The notes under the pieces are model-generated. The model saw only the letters and a program-made list of their open reading frames with translations. It was not told where the DNA came from and did not search any database. The translations under genes were made by a program, and so were the position numbers. This document shows, piece after piece, positions 47,727-57,187 of a stretch of 64,000 nt of DNA. Positions within the stretch are counted from its first letter, which is position 1, and every line of letters begins with the position of its first letter. Where the stretch lies: NCBI GenBank assembly GCA_905220665.1, contig CAJNAR010000151.1, positions 431,848-495,847 on the forward strand, written 5' to 3'. The DNA is from Albugo candida. Lineage: Eukaryota > Oomycota > Peronosporomycetes > Albuginales > Albuginaceae.

Positions 47727-50246
47727 ATGGTTACTATCGACATATCCAGCTTACCTATCGTTACATCGCCTGATGTGAGTAGTACTTCTACATGTAATGT
47801 GTCCGTTACTGACACGTTACCGGCGGAAAGTCCAGCAACCCGCACACCTATACCGGCGGAAAGTACAGCTACTGCCACACCTCTACCGTCGGACTCTACC
47901 GCGTCCGCTGGGGTTATTGGCCAATCCGAGACCGAGATGGAGATAGAGACGCCTCTCTCTGCCACTCCAATTTCTGCCAATCAGCCGGTGCCAATGGAGG
48001 TTGATGACAGCACCGCGTCATCAGCTTCGAAACCGGTTGAAACGGCGTGTGAAACCGACCATCGTCCAAGTTTAGCCGAAATCTTGAAAGGTCAAGAAGA
48101 AGCACGCAAGGACAAAGCTGTAAAAAAAGCGAAGTGGAAGGTTGAAATGCCAAAACCTTTAGCATCAGATCTGCGTGCTATCGAACAACTCTTTCAAGAC
48201 GGACGTCCGTCCTGGGATGTTTTGGCTGTACACTTGGCGGCAGCAAAGCCGTTTATGCTACCAAGTGCAAAGTTTTCGATTGTCCTGGAGACGGGACAAA
48301 CTTTTGTACGCTCACCACCCGCCCAAATCCTACAATCGTTCGTTAGAGATCATGGGAACAAGATCCTTGACGAGTTATTTGATGCGGGGAAAATTGGCCA
48401 ACTGGCTAAATTGCCTGGAGGTAATCTACGCCTTCTCGTCACGAGCGAGGAAGTTTGCCAGAAGTTGGCTCATGAGACGGTTTCCCTCATGGGGAACCAG
48501 TACTCCTTCCGAGAGTTCGATGTGCTCGGGTCACGCTACTTCATGGACGTTTTCGGAATTGGACCGGAAATGTCCACAATAACAGTTGCATCAGCACTGC
48601 ATCGTCTTGGCTGCGATGTTTTGTATGAAAACTTTCGTGAAGCTGTAGCTTCTAAACGGCTATCCATGTCTACGTGGAGAGTGTATTTTCGCTCCACGTC
48701 ATGTCCTAAACCTCTGGTCGTGGCTGGAAAAGTTTGCGAACAAATTTGTATCGAAGGGAGATACTATTTGGCTCGCGGAAAAGGGGCTCCGTTACCTGTT
48801 GAGCGATTGAGGATGGGTCAGCGCAGTCCACACTGCTTATTGCTGCCAGTGAACACTCCGAACTCGACTCAGCGAGCGACGAAGCCCCCGACTCCAACAA
48901 CTGAATCTAAATCGGTGCCAAGCAAGCGCACCGGAAAAACAACAAAACCAGCTCAAGAGAAGCAACACATAAAAGATAAAGAAAGAAAATCTACCTCAAG
49001 TAATGCTAAAAGTACATCCAAAACTGACGAAACATTCTGTCCTCTGACAACTACCGAAGCTAATACATCGGACCATCACCAGAAGGCATCTACGTCGCCT
49101 GTTTCAGAACCGGAAGAGAAGCTTGGAAGCAGTGATTCCCAACCTGCTGAGGAATCAAAACAAGCTGAAGAATCACAACCGGATTCTTGGACAGTTGTTC
49201 GCTCAAACAACAAAAGAAACCGCTCGTTAGACAGCTTCAAAAGCCTGCTCAGCAAAGCTCCTCCAAAAAAATTGGAAGGGCTTGCCACCAGCAATTTTTT
49301 CGATGTGCTTAGCACTATCGATGTGGAATATACAAAGATAGATGTAACGACCAATCCAGCGTTCGGAAAGCGCTACCATATCGTTCCGACCAATGTTGTG
49401 GTACCTAAAGATGTAGCTACGTCGAAAGAAGCGGCGCATTTTTTCACAAAGAAGCACACCAAAATCGTGAAGGACTCTCGTCCTACTCGCGTGGGTGAAG
49501 TGGTGAACTTGTTGGCAGAAGATCTACTGACGGCACAGATCCCAACGAAGCCCGATCGGCTTCTCCAAGCGGACATTCACGTGTCCAAGGCGGAGAAGCA
49601 TCTTGGATTCACGTCCAATGGAGATAGCCTTCTCCAGTTCGCATTTAATCATCCGATTGCATTACATGGAGTGCTCAATAAGGGTATGCGATTCAATGAT
49701 CCGTGTTTAGCTGAAGTGGTGCAAGTACACACGATCAATCGTATACTTGCTGCATCCGAGCCGAATTTGGACACCACTTTCATTACAAAATGGTCGAAAA
49801 AGATTGGGGGAAAAGTTCCAACAAAACGTCAAGCTATGTTTGACGCAACCAATAGTTGGTGGACGGAGTCACCTGAAGTGGAAGAGCTCACTCGAGCCAC
49901 CAAATCGCTCGCCTTCTTCGAGCTCATGCTGATGTGCACTGCTCCGGCAGTTTTTCATAATGACCACTGGATTCAACACATCACTGGTCGACCGGTGCTG
50001 TGGATACCGACACACCATTGTCGCTTACTACACACCAATGCACTGATTATGATACTGCGCTCCCCACTAGGCACACTTTGCCTTAGTGAGTGGTTTGATG
50101 CGCAGTGGGATAGTCCCCTTTACGACAATTTGGAAGCCATTCAGCTTTCGACAAATTTTCTACCCGATGAAGTGTCTATTTTGCAACTGAGCGAAGTAGA
50201 TGGAGTACAAACACTCGTTGTGGGTGCTCTCTCTGTTCAGTATTAA
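47727..50246 (+). CDS. LINE copy 4 ORF1 protein (intact)
   Basis: 839 residues from ATG 47727. The first about 100 residues are rich in Ser, Thr and Pro with TPIPAEST-like repeats. The conserved core follows (LETGQTFVRSPPAQIL, PGGNLRLLVTSEEVCQKL, MSTWRVYFRSTSCPKPLVV), then a Lys/Ser/Thr-rich linker, and then a C-terminal domain (SNFFDVLSTIDVEY, ATSKEAAHFFTKKH, LTRATKSLAFFELMLMCTAP). The core and C-terminal domain are shared with the other family. The core resembles RRM-type RNA-binding folds, but this is inference. No CCHC knuckles. Confidence 0.88.
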   Translation: MVTIDISSLPIVTSPDVSSTSTCNVSVTDTLPAESPATRTPIPAESTATATPLPSDSTASAGVIGQSETEMEIETPLSATPISANQPVPMEVDDSTASSASKPVETACETDHRPSLAEILKGQEEARKDKAVKKAKWKVEMPKPLASDLRAIEQLFQDGRPSWDVLAVHLAAAKPFMLPSAKFSIVLETGQTFVRSPPAQILQSFVRDHGNKILDELFDAGKIGQLAKLPGGNLRLLVTSEEVCQKLAHETVSLMGNQYSFREFDVLGSRYFMDVFGIGPEMSTITVASALHRLGCDVLYENFREAVASKRLSMSTWRVYFRSTSCPKPLVVAGKVCEQICIEGRYYLARGKGAPLPVERLRMGQRSPHCLLLPVNTPNSTQRATKPPTPTTESKSVPSKRTGKTTKPAQEKQHIKDKERKSTSSNAKSTSKTDETFCPLTTTEANTSDHHQKASTSPVSEPEEKLGSSDSQPAEESKQAEESQPDSWTVVRSNNKRNRSLDSFKSLLSKAPPKKLEGLATSNFFDVLSTIDVEYTKIDVTTNPAFGKRYHIVPTNVVVPKDVATSKEAAHFFTKKHTKIVKDSRPTRVGEVVNLLAEDLLTAQIPTKPDRLLQADIHVSKAEKHLGFTSNGDSLLQFAFNHPIALHGVLNKGMRFNDPCLAEVVQVHTINRILAASEPNLDTTFITKWSKKIGGKVPTKRQAMFDATNSWWTESPEVEELTRATKSLAFFELMLMCTAPAVFHNDHWIQHITGRPVLWIPTHHCRLLHTNALIMILRSPLGTLCLSEWFDAQWDSPLYDNLEAIQLSTNFLPDEVSILQLSEVDGVQTLVVGALSVQY

Positions 50247-53200
50247 GGGAAGCTTATCGGATTACAATTCTTGGACCAATAAAACCATTCTATCAGTCAA
50301 TACAAACGGAATCAAAAAGAATGGTCACCTTGCAATCCAACATACATTTTCAAAATACGCACTTTGTTGCGTGCAGGATACACGTTTTCGTAATCGTCAG
50401 CACCTGGAGACGTTTCGCTTTCATCTGACATCGAACTTCAGAACTAAATCGTTTATCAGTGATACGAATAGTCTTCACTCTCACCCCTCTCGGGAACGAG
50501 TAAACGGTGTTATGACCATTATCCGGAACGATTTTCCCGGATTTCAAACTGCTGAAGCCGTGCACAATGTCACAGTTCAAGATCGTTATCTGGTAGTTCG
50601 TTTGGTGGTTCATGGAGCACCAGTATACGTCCACAACGTTTATGCTCCGGTTGATTTAACGGAACGAAAACCTTTTTTCGATCAGCTTCCAATTGGATCA
50701 TTCGAAGCAAACGCATCACATATCGTCTGTGGAGATCTCAACACAACTCTCTGTCCAAGTCTGGATTGTTCTAGTGGTGCATATCGCCATGATCCAAGTC
50801 GCCTCTCGTGCTTGGAATGGCTTTCAAACTTGGGTGTTCTCGATGCTTGGCGTCACCAGCATCCCGAAGAGCGTATCTTTACTGGCCCTCAGCCACGACG
50901 TAATCGATTGGATTACATCCTTTTGTCGGAACACCTATTCCGTACAATTTATAAGGATTCAAATTATGCCACCCTTCCTCACACGGGGGATCATTTGGCA
51001 CATGTACTCAAGTTTGCAAATCCGAGCCAACTTCAGGGCCGTGGTTACTGGAAATGTCCTCTCTCACTATTCGAGTACCCAGTAATCATCGAGGCGATCG
51101 AAGTCGACGCGGAACGCATTTTGGAAAAGCTTCGTGCTTCTTCCAGTCCCGGAAAGGACTGGGAGCGTTGGAAGAAGTATATGAAGCGTTTACTTCAGCA
51201 AATTCAAAAAATGATTCGACGTCAAGAGGAAGATGAGATCGTTCGAGCGCAATCGGAGTTGGAACATGCTGCATCCGCCTATCGAATGTCCGATCAGAGA
51301 AAAGAAAAGAAGATTTACAAGGACGCTCTTCATTCTTATCACGAACGAGTGAAGAGCTCGTCAAAGTACAATCAAGACTCCGCGTTCGACCACCAGATGC
51401 GAAATGTGGAGAAATCATCGAGATACTTCTTTCGTCCGCTGGATTCAACTTGTCATCGGGTGCCATTGGAAGAAGTCCTCCTTCCGAATGGCAAAGTATC
51501 AAAGAATCCACTTGAAATCACCCTTCAGTTCACCGACCATTGGGGTGGAATTATGGGTGATAAGGAAAGTTCAGCTGGAGTCCCACTCCGTCCTTGCATT
51601 CAAAAACAACAAACGCTTATCGACTCAATTACCAAAACATTAAACAGCTCTGATGAGTCGTTTCTTTCTGCTCCATTAACTAAATCGGAAATGGAAGGAG
51701 CCATCAAAAGTATGCGCGGACACTCATCACCTGGAATGGATGGATTGCCGGCAGCATTCTACCAACTTGCTCCGAGTGTCTTTGGTGAATGTTTGCAAAT
51801 TGTCTTTGACGATCAACTTCGTCGAGGCTCTCTGCTGCGCTCTCAGCGTAGTTCGGCAATCACGTTGCTTTACAAAAAAGGATCTCGAGCAGATCCTGGC
51901 AACTATCGTCCTATTGCATTAATATGCGTGGATGTGAAAGTGCTGTCAAAGGTACTTGCCTATCGACTCCAGAAAATGCTTCCGAAATTGATTCACGAAG
52001 ACCAAAAAGCATTTCTGAGAGGCAGATCCATCCACCACCACATTCGATACATGAGTGATCTACAAGATTTGATCACTCATCGTGGCGAGGAAGCATATGC
52101 AACCTTTCTCGATTTTGAGAAAGCGTACGATCGAGTGGATTGGTCGTACATGTTTGCTGTGCTTTCGAAAATGAACTGCGGAAATTCGTTTATCAAGTGG
52201 ACAAAGCTTCTATACACCAACACGAATGTTTCGCTGTTGTTGAATGGAACGCTTTCACCAAAGATCACTCCTTCTCGTGGAGTCAAACAAGGTGATCCAC
52301 TCTCCGCATTGCTCTTTCTTATGACTATTGAGCCGTTGGGAAATTTGTTGCGGAGACATGAAGGACCTGGTATTTGTATCACTCCAATGGATACATCAAC
52401 CAGTTTATTCTTTGCGGACGACTCGACTTTGTTATCGTCTTCGCTCGGTGGGGTGGAGGCTCAGCTTGATGTCGTTCAACACTATTGTGATGGTTCAGGA
52501 GCAAAGTTAAATCTTTCAAAGTCGACTTTACTTCCTCTTAACCGTCATCAAGCCTGTCAGCCGTTCGCTTTAGTGAAAGTTCTATCACGGTGCGAGTCGG
52601 TCAAGTATTTGGGAATTCCTTTCAGTCAATCACCAGTGAGTGATTTGATGATTGAATTCCTAGAAGATCGTTTCTATGGTGGTTTTCGTCAGTGGTTTCG
52701 TCGAGCAAGAACGGTGCGTGGACGTTTATTGGTGGCACAGACCATGGTTTTGTCACGATTATGGCATTTTACGACACATTTTGATATCCCGAAACATTTA
52801 CTGCGACGATGGCAATCGATGTTAAATCGATTTGTGTTGAGTCGAAAGTATGAGCGGGATTCAACACATGTGCAGCTCATTCGATCGGAACTTTTATATC
52901 TGCCTTATTCACAAGGTGGTTTACAGGTTCCGATGATCGAGAAGCAATTAATGAAACAACGACTCCAATTTCTACAACAATTTGCACTACATTCCAGTAC
53001 ACCTATTCCAAGCAACTGGACATTGACTGGTATGGAAATTGTGAAGAACATCTTACCCAACTTTGGACCGTTCAAGCCGCTCGATATCTTAACGATATCA
53101 CCTCGTCGGCATGCTACCATGGTTCGTTGGAATGTAGCGTCATCGTGGTGGAAGCAGACGTGCGTTTGGTGGAGTCAGAGTAAGTGGGAACTCACACCCC

Positions 53201-54396
53201 AGACCTTGTCTTCACAGGAGCAATACATCGTTATGTTAAATGCTCCTGTCTGGCTGCAGGTGGATTCTCATCTTCAGTTTGAGCAACGGCAACGTTCTAC
53301 TAGTGCGGTTGCTCATCGTCGATGTATGGGAATGGTCCCGGAACCTGCGCGTACTTTTAGGATGCAGTTCGCTCAAGCGTTCCGCATCCGTTCTCTACGT
53401 GATTTGTTCGGTGGAAGATCAACTTGGTTCAATTCGTCTTCCGAGTTTGTCTTGCGTTTCAGTACGCATACAGTTGGAAATTCAGCGGAAGTAGCCAAGA
53501 CAAAGCTTTTACGACGCTTGTACGTGGAAGCTACTCAAATTTTACGTCGCATTCAACCGGAGGGCGTTTTGTTGTGTCCAGAGCGTTCCATTGCAAAGGC
53601 GTATCCGGTTCAGTTTGGCATTCAAATTTCGGATACGAAGGTTTTCTTTCCGACAATTCCTCGGAATCAACTCTTTCGAGTTGTTGGGAAAGCAGAACCA
53701 CCGGACAAGCCTCACCCACTGCTGCTTCACATACCAGAGAGAGACCGGCCAAGTGCTTCGACTTGGGTAAAGGATTTCTCAACGGGTTTTAAACGTCTTC
53801 GAGGACGTTTATTACCAATATACTCGGACATTCAGCTCCGACTTACATATTCAATGTTACCAGTGCGATCCCGGTTCTGGTTTCTGAAGCAAGCTCATCC
53901 GGAAATCATCCTGTGTACACAGGAGCATTGTGGTGAGTTGGAAAGTTACCAGCATCTGTTTTTCGACTGTAGTAGGACATACCCAATTTGGGAGGAGCTA
54001 TTCCCTTCTTGGATAGCTTTCTTTTCAGCTCGACCGAAGTGGTCGCACATTGCGTGTCTACGACTTCCTCACCTTAGTGATAGGTGGAAGCCATTCAGGA
54101 TGGTGTTGGAAGATCTTTGGTTTGCATTGGTTGCCATTTCGATCCACTTCATCTGGACGGATCGGAATAGACGACTTTTCGACCAAGTATCTACAACACC
54201 AACAGGACCAGCTGTTTCGGTGATCTACAGCACATTCAGCGCCCATATTCGGTTTTATCAACGTCAGTGCTATGATATCGCACAGCTTTATCAGCTCCAG
54301 ACGGTTTTGCTCGGTTTATTGCAATCAGGTTCAGCAAAAAGATATTTCTCCGGGAGATCAGATCTTCTCAAGATACGAAGGCGTGAGCGCTCATAA
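50200..54396 (+). CDS. LINE copy 4 ORF2: endonuclease-reverse transcriptase (intact)
   Basis: 1398 residues from ATG 50200, overlapping the end of ORF1 by 47 bases in the +1 frame. Endonuclease: SVNTNGI (about 32-38), CVQDTRF (57-63), GDLNTTL (178-184), RNRLDYI (234-240) and GDHLAHV (263-269). RT: LDFEKAYDR (about 636), GVKQGDPLSALLF and FFADDSTLL (about 737). C-terminal zf-RVT-like cluster: CTQEHCGELESYQHLFFDC (about 1240). The endonuclease normally nicks the target and the RT primes on it (target-primed reverse transcription). The catalytic Glu of the QE(T/S) motif is Asp60 here, whereas the major family has QETKF. Confidence 0.93.
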   Translation: MEYKHSLWVLSLFSIKGSLSDYNSWTNKTILSVNTNGIKKNGHLAIQHTFSKYALCCVQDTRFRNRQHLETFRFHLTSNFRTKSFISDTNSLHSHPSRERVNGVMTIIRNDFPGFQTAEAVHNVTVQDRYLVVRLVVHGAPVYVHNVYAPVDLTERKPFFDQLPIGSFEANASHIVCGDLNTTLCPSLDCSSGAYRHDPSRLSCLEWLSNLGVLDAWRHQHPEERIFTGPQPRRNRLDYILLSEHLFRTIYKDSNYATLPHTGDHLAHVLKFANPSQLQGRGYWKCPLSLFEYPVIIEAIEVDAERILEKLRASSSPGKDWERWKKYMKRLLQQIQKMIRRQEEDEIVRAQSELEHAASAYRMSDQRKEKKIYKDALHSYHERVKSSSKYNQDSAFDHQMRNVEKSSRYFFRPLDSTCHRVPLEEVLLPNGKVSKNPLEITLQFTDHWGGIMGDKESSAGVPLRPCIQKQQTLIDSITKTLNSSDESFLSAPLTKSEMEGAIKSMRGHSSPGMDGLPAAFYQLAPSVFGECLQIVFDDQLRRGSLLRSQRSSAITLLYKKGSRADPGNYRPIALICVDVKVLSKVLAYRLQKMLPKLIHEDQKAFLRGRSIHHHIRYMSDLQDLITHRGEEAYATFLDFEKAYDRVDWSYMFAVLSKMNCGNSFIKWTKLLYTNTNVSLLLNGTLSPKITPSRGVKQGDPLSALLFLMTIEPLGNLLRRHEGPGICITPMDTSTSLFFADDSTLLSSSLGGVEAQLDVVQHYCDGSGAKLNLSKSTLLPLNRHQACQPFALVKVLSRCESVKYLGIPFSQSPVSDLMIEFLEDRFYGGFRQWFRRARTVRGRLLVAQTMVLSRLWHFTTHFDIPKHLLRRWQSMLNRFVLSRKYERDSTHVQLIRSELLYLPYSQGGLQVPMIEKQLMKQRLQFLQQFALHSSTPIPSNWTLTGMEIVKNILPNFGPFKPLDILTISPRRHATMVRWNVASSWWKQTCVWWSQSKWELTPQTLSSQEQYIVMLNAPVWLQVDSHLQFEQRQRSTSAVAHRRCMGMVPEPARTFRMQFAQAFRIRSLRDLFGGRSTWFNSSSEFVLRFSTHTVGNSAEVAKTKLLRRLYVEATQILRRIQPEGVLLCPERSIAKAYPVQFGIQISDTKVFFPTIPRNQLFRVVGKAEPPDKPHPLLLHIPERDRPSASTWVKDFSTGFKRLRGRLLPIYSDIQLRLTYSMLPVRSRFWFLKQAHPEIILCTQEHCGELESYQHLFFDCSRTYPIWEELFPSWIAFFSARPKWSHIACLRLPHLSDRWKPFRMVLEDLWFALVAISIHFIWTDRNRRLFDQVSTTPTGPAVSVIYSTFSAHIRFYQRQCYDIAQLYQLQTVLLGLLQSGSAKRYFSGRSDLLKIRRRERS

Positions 54397-54556
54397 GTCT
54401 GAGCTGAGTGGCTAGTCTACTCAACTGTCTTCAACCGCACCAAGTTCACTATTTGTGACTTTTCAAGCCACATCTGCATGTATTATATGTTATTTATTGT
54501 AGTTTAGGCATTTAGAGAAGTCATTTACGTCTAATTCTAGTAATATGGACAACTTC

Positions 54557-54573
54557 AACTGAGCTAGACAGGC
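54557..54573. repeat. tRNA-derived junction between LINE copies 4 and 5
   Basis: AACTGAGCTAGACAGGC. Its last four bases (AGGC) also occur just before the break point in full-length elements (AAAGGCGCAG), so copy 5 joins by microhomology. Confidence 0.85.
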
Positions 54574-56762
54574 GCAGTTGATGATTAATGGAAATATCAC
54601 ACCGTCCATTACACCACAACGTGGAGTGAAACAAGGTGATCCTCTCTCAGCATTACTTTTTCTGATGACGATCGAACCTTTGGGAAATTTACTTCGACAG
54701 CATGAAGAACATGGCATTTGGATTAATAGCACGACTGTCGCAACTGGATTATTTTTTGCGGACGATTCGACATTGCTTTCAGAGACACCAAATGGTGTTT
54801 TGACGCAACTCGAACTCGTCCAAGTCTATTGCGATGGATCGGGTGCGAAACTCAACTTGAGTAAATCATCTTTGCTCTCGTTGAATCGGACCATGCCGTG
54901 TCCATGTATTCCCAATTTGACCATAATGGGTCCGGAGGATTCGGTCAAGTATTTGGGTATTCCGTTCGGCCAGAAACCAACTCATTCGATGGTTATTTCA
55001 ACTCTCGACAAGCGTTTTTACGATGGGTTTGGTGTATGGTTTCGACGAGCACGAACTGTCCGTGGTCGACTATTGGTTGCGCAGACGATGATTTTATCAC
55101 GTTTGTGGCATTACACGATGCACGTAGACATACCAGCAGCGACAATTCGACAGTGGCAATCGATGTTAAATCGATTTGTGCTTGGTCGGAAACACAAAAA
55201 AGATTCAAAACATGTTCACCTACTCAGCAAAGAGTTTTTATATCTTCGCCGACAAGATGGTGGACTACAAGTTCCTTTTTTGGTGGGACGATTAAAGCTA
55301 CAACGTATTCAATTCCTTCAGCAGTTCGCATCCGATGCGTCAACAATTATTCCTGCGAATTGGACAACTGCTTCGACGGAATTATTGCAACTTATCCAGC
55401 CTTCCTTTGGACCACACAATCCGATGGATATATTCACCATCGCACCAAATCGACATGGGAAAATGGTTCAATGGGAGAGCATATCGTCATGGTGGAAAAG
55501 CATTTAGAATGTGGCATCAGATGGATTGGAGCATTTCAATATCAGATTTAAATGTTTCACAACGCCGTCAGTACTACATGGAAGAACCGATGTGGTTTCA
55601 CTGCGACCAAAAATTACATTACGAAGCTGCTACTCGTCATCCGAGTACACAGAACGTTTGGTACAATCTTGGCATGGTGGATGAACCACATCGAACATTT
55701 CGAAAAACATTTGCTACACTTTTCGACGTTCGAAGTTTGCAAGACTTTTTTCGTGAAAGCGACACATGGCCAACGAAGGAAGATTTCGTCGCCAACTATT
55801 ACAACGACGAAGAGCAGAACACCTCGGATATGTCTGAAGAAAAGTTGCTGAGTCGACTTTACAATGAAATCACTCAGATTCTCCAGCGTATCCACTCGAC
55901 GATTGGTCTCATCACTTGGATTATACCAACTACAAGTGGCAGATCATTTTATGTGGGAGTAACAAGCAAGGAAAGGAAACATTATTTTCCATCTATTCCA
56001 CGCTCACAACTCTCACGAATCGTCTGGAAACCTCCCGAACCAACCAAGAGTCATCCGATGTCGACACATTGGTCATCACGGGAGAGATCGGACGCACTGG
56101 ATTCCGAACGAGTTCGAACTTTTATGGCTACATCACGGCATCTTCGAAAACGTGTATTACCAATTTTTGAGGATTTACAGTTTCGTATCGCCTTTTGAAT
56201 GTTGCCAGTTCGATCTCGTTTCTGGTTCTTAACAAATATTCAGCCCGACATTATCTTGTGCACGCAGCCTTCGTGTGGGGCAGTGGAATCCGATCAACAT
56301 CTCTTTCTCGAGTGCGACCACACGGCACAGTTATGGAGGGAGTTACTTCCTAGTTGGGATCAGTTTTTCTCCTCTCGACCACGTTGGACGCATATTGCAT
56401 GTGCAATCGTACCAACACTACGGTTGGATTGGAAAGATTATTTCGACATTATCTCAGATTTATGGCTTGCATTGCAAGCGGTGACACTGCACTTCGTCTG
56501 GACAGATCGGAATCGTCGTTTGTTCGATCATCGATCAGCAACTCCGACAGTTCCAGCACTTTCCGTCATTTACACCACGTTTAGTGCGCACGTTCGGTAC
56601 TTTCGAAGACAGTGTTACGACCAAGAGGAACGCATTCGGCTTGCAAAGGTACTGGATCAACTCGAAACGCAAGGATCATTTGGTGGATTTTTCAGAAGTC
56701 GAAGATCATTGCTGCGGGTCCGGCACAGGCGAGTGGAACGGCAAGTGCAACTCGGATCCTAG
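54574..56762 (+). pseudogene. LINE copy 5 ORF2 fragment
   Basis: RT from MMINGNITPSITPQRGVKQG onwards, including FFADDSTLL. A frameshift near 55497 (GTGGAAAAGCATT) and a TGA at 56196-56198 (CGA to TGA) interrupt it. The C-terminal part, with the Cys/His cluster, is open to 56762. Confidence 0.88.
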
Positions 56763-57078
56763 TCCTAGTTGGCTGGTTCTGCTCACCGTAGTGTGGCGCA
56801 CACCAATTTGCAAACCACGGTACTTTTGGACCATTTTTACAACTTTACAAACTTACCACTTAACAACTTTACAACTTTCAACATCTATCCGTTACACGAT
56901 GGACACACTCTCGTACTGTAGTGGTGAACGCTACCGCACTGCAGAACTAGCAACGAGGGACATATTATCAACTCTCACAGGTATTCTCCAAACGTTTTTA
57001 TATGTATATATGTTATTTAAGATAGCCTAGGCAACTAGAGAAGTCAGTTAGTCTAATTCTAGTAATATAGACACCTTC
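54574..57078 (+). mobile_element. tRNA-Lys-targeted LINE, copy 5 (5' truncated)
   Basis: About 2.5 kb of the major family, starting inside the RT domain at GCAGTTGATGATTAATGG and complete to the 3' end. The 5' truncation is typical of incomplete target-primed reverse transcription. The right flank is the GACAGGC tRNA piece at 57079-57095. Confidence 0.92.
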
Positions 57079-57095
57079 AACTGAGCTAGACAGGC
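57079..57095. repeat. tRNA-derived junction between LINE copies 5 and 6
   Basis: AACTGAGCTAGACAGGC, the GACAGGC form. It is the last tRNA piece of the array. Confidence 0.88.
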
Positions 57096-57187
57096 ACTTC
57101 TCAATTTGCCGGCTACTACGTAACCCGCCAAGTTAGTACAAAACAGCTCGAAAAACTACCTTTTTCAACTCTTTCCTCTCGAAAACA

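Larger units (their letters stand above)
47626..54556 (+). mobile_element. tRNA-Lys-targeted LINE, copy 4 (diverged lineage, both ORFs open)
   Basis: About 6.93 kb. It shares target site, gene order and protein motifs with the other copies, but its DNA is clearly diverged throughout except for the first about 30 bases (ACTTCTCAATTTGCCGGCTACTACGTAA) and the last about 65 bases. Both ORFs are uninterrupted, so it is the only candidate autonomous element in the window. Flanked by GACAGGC-type tRNA pieces on both sides. Confidence 0.93.

Noticed and set aside
33412..57095. Additional tRNA genes at the LINE junctions
   Set aside because: Only nucleotides 1-17 are present; anticodon and T arms are missing, so these are target-site duplicates and not tRNA genes.
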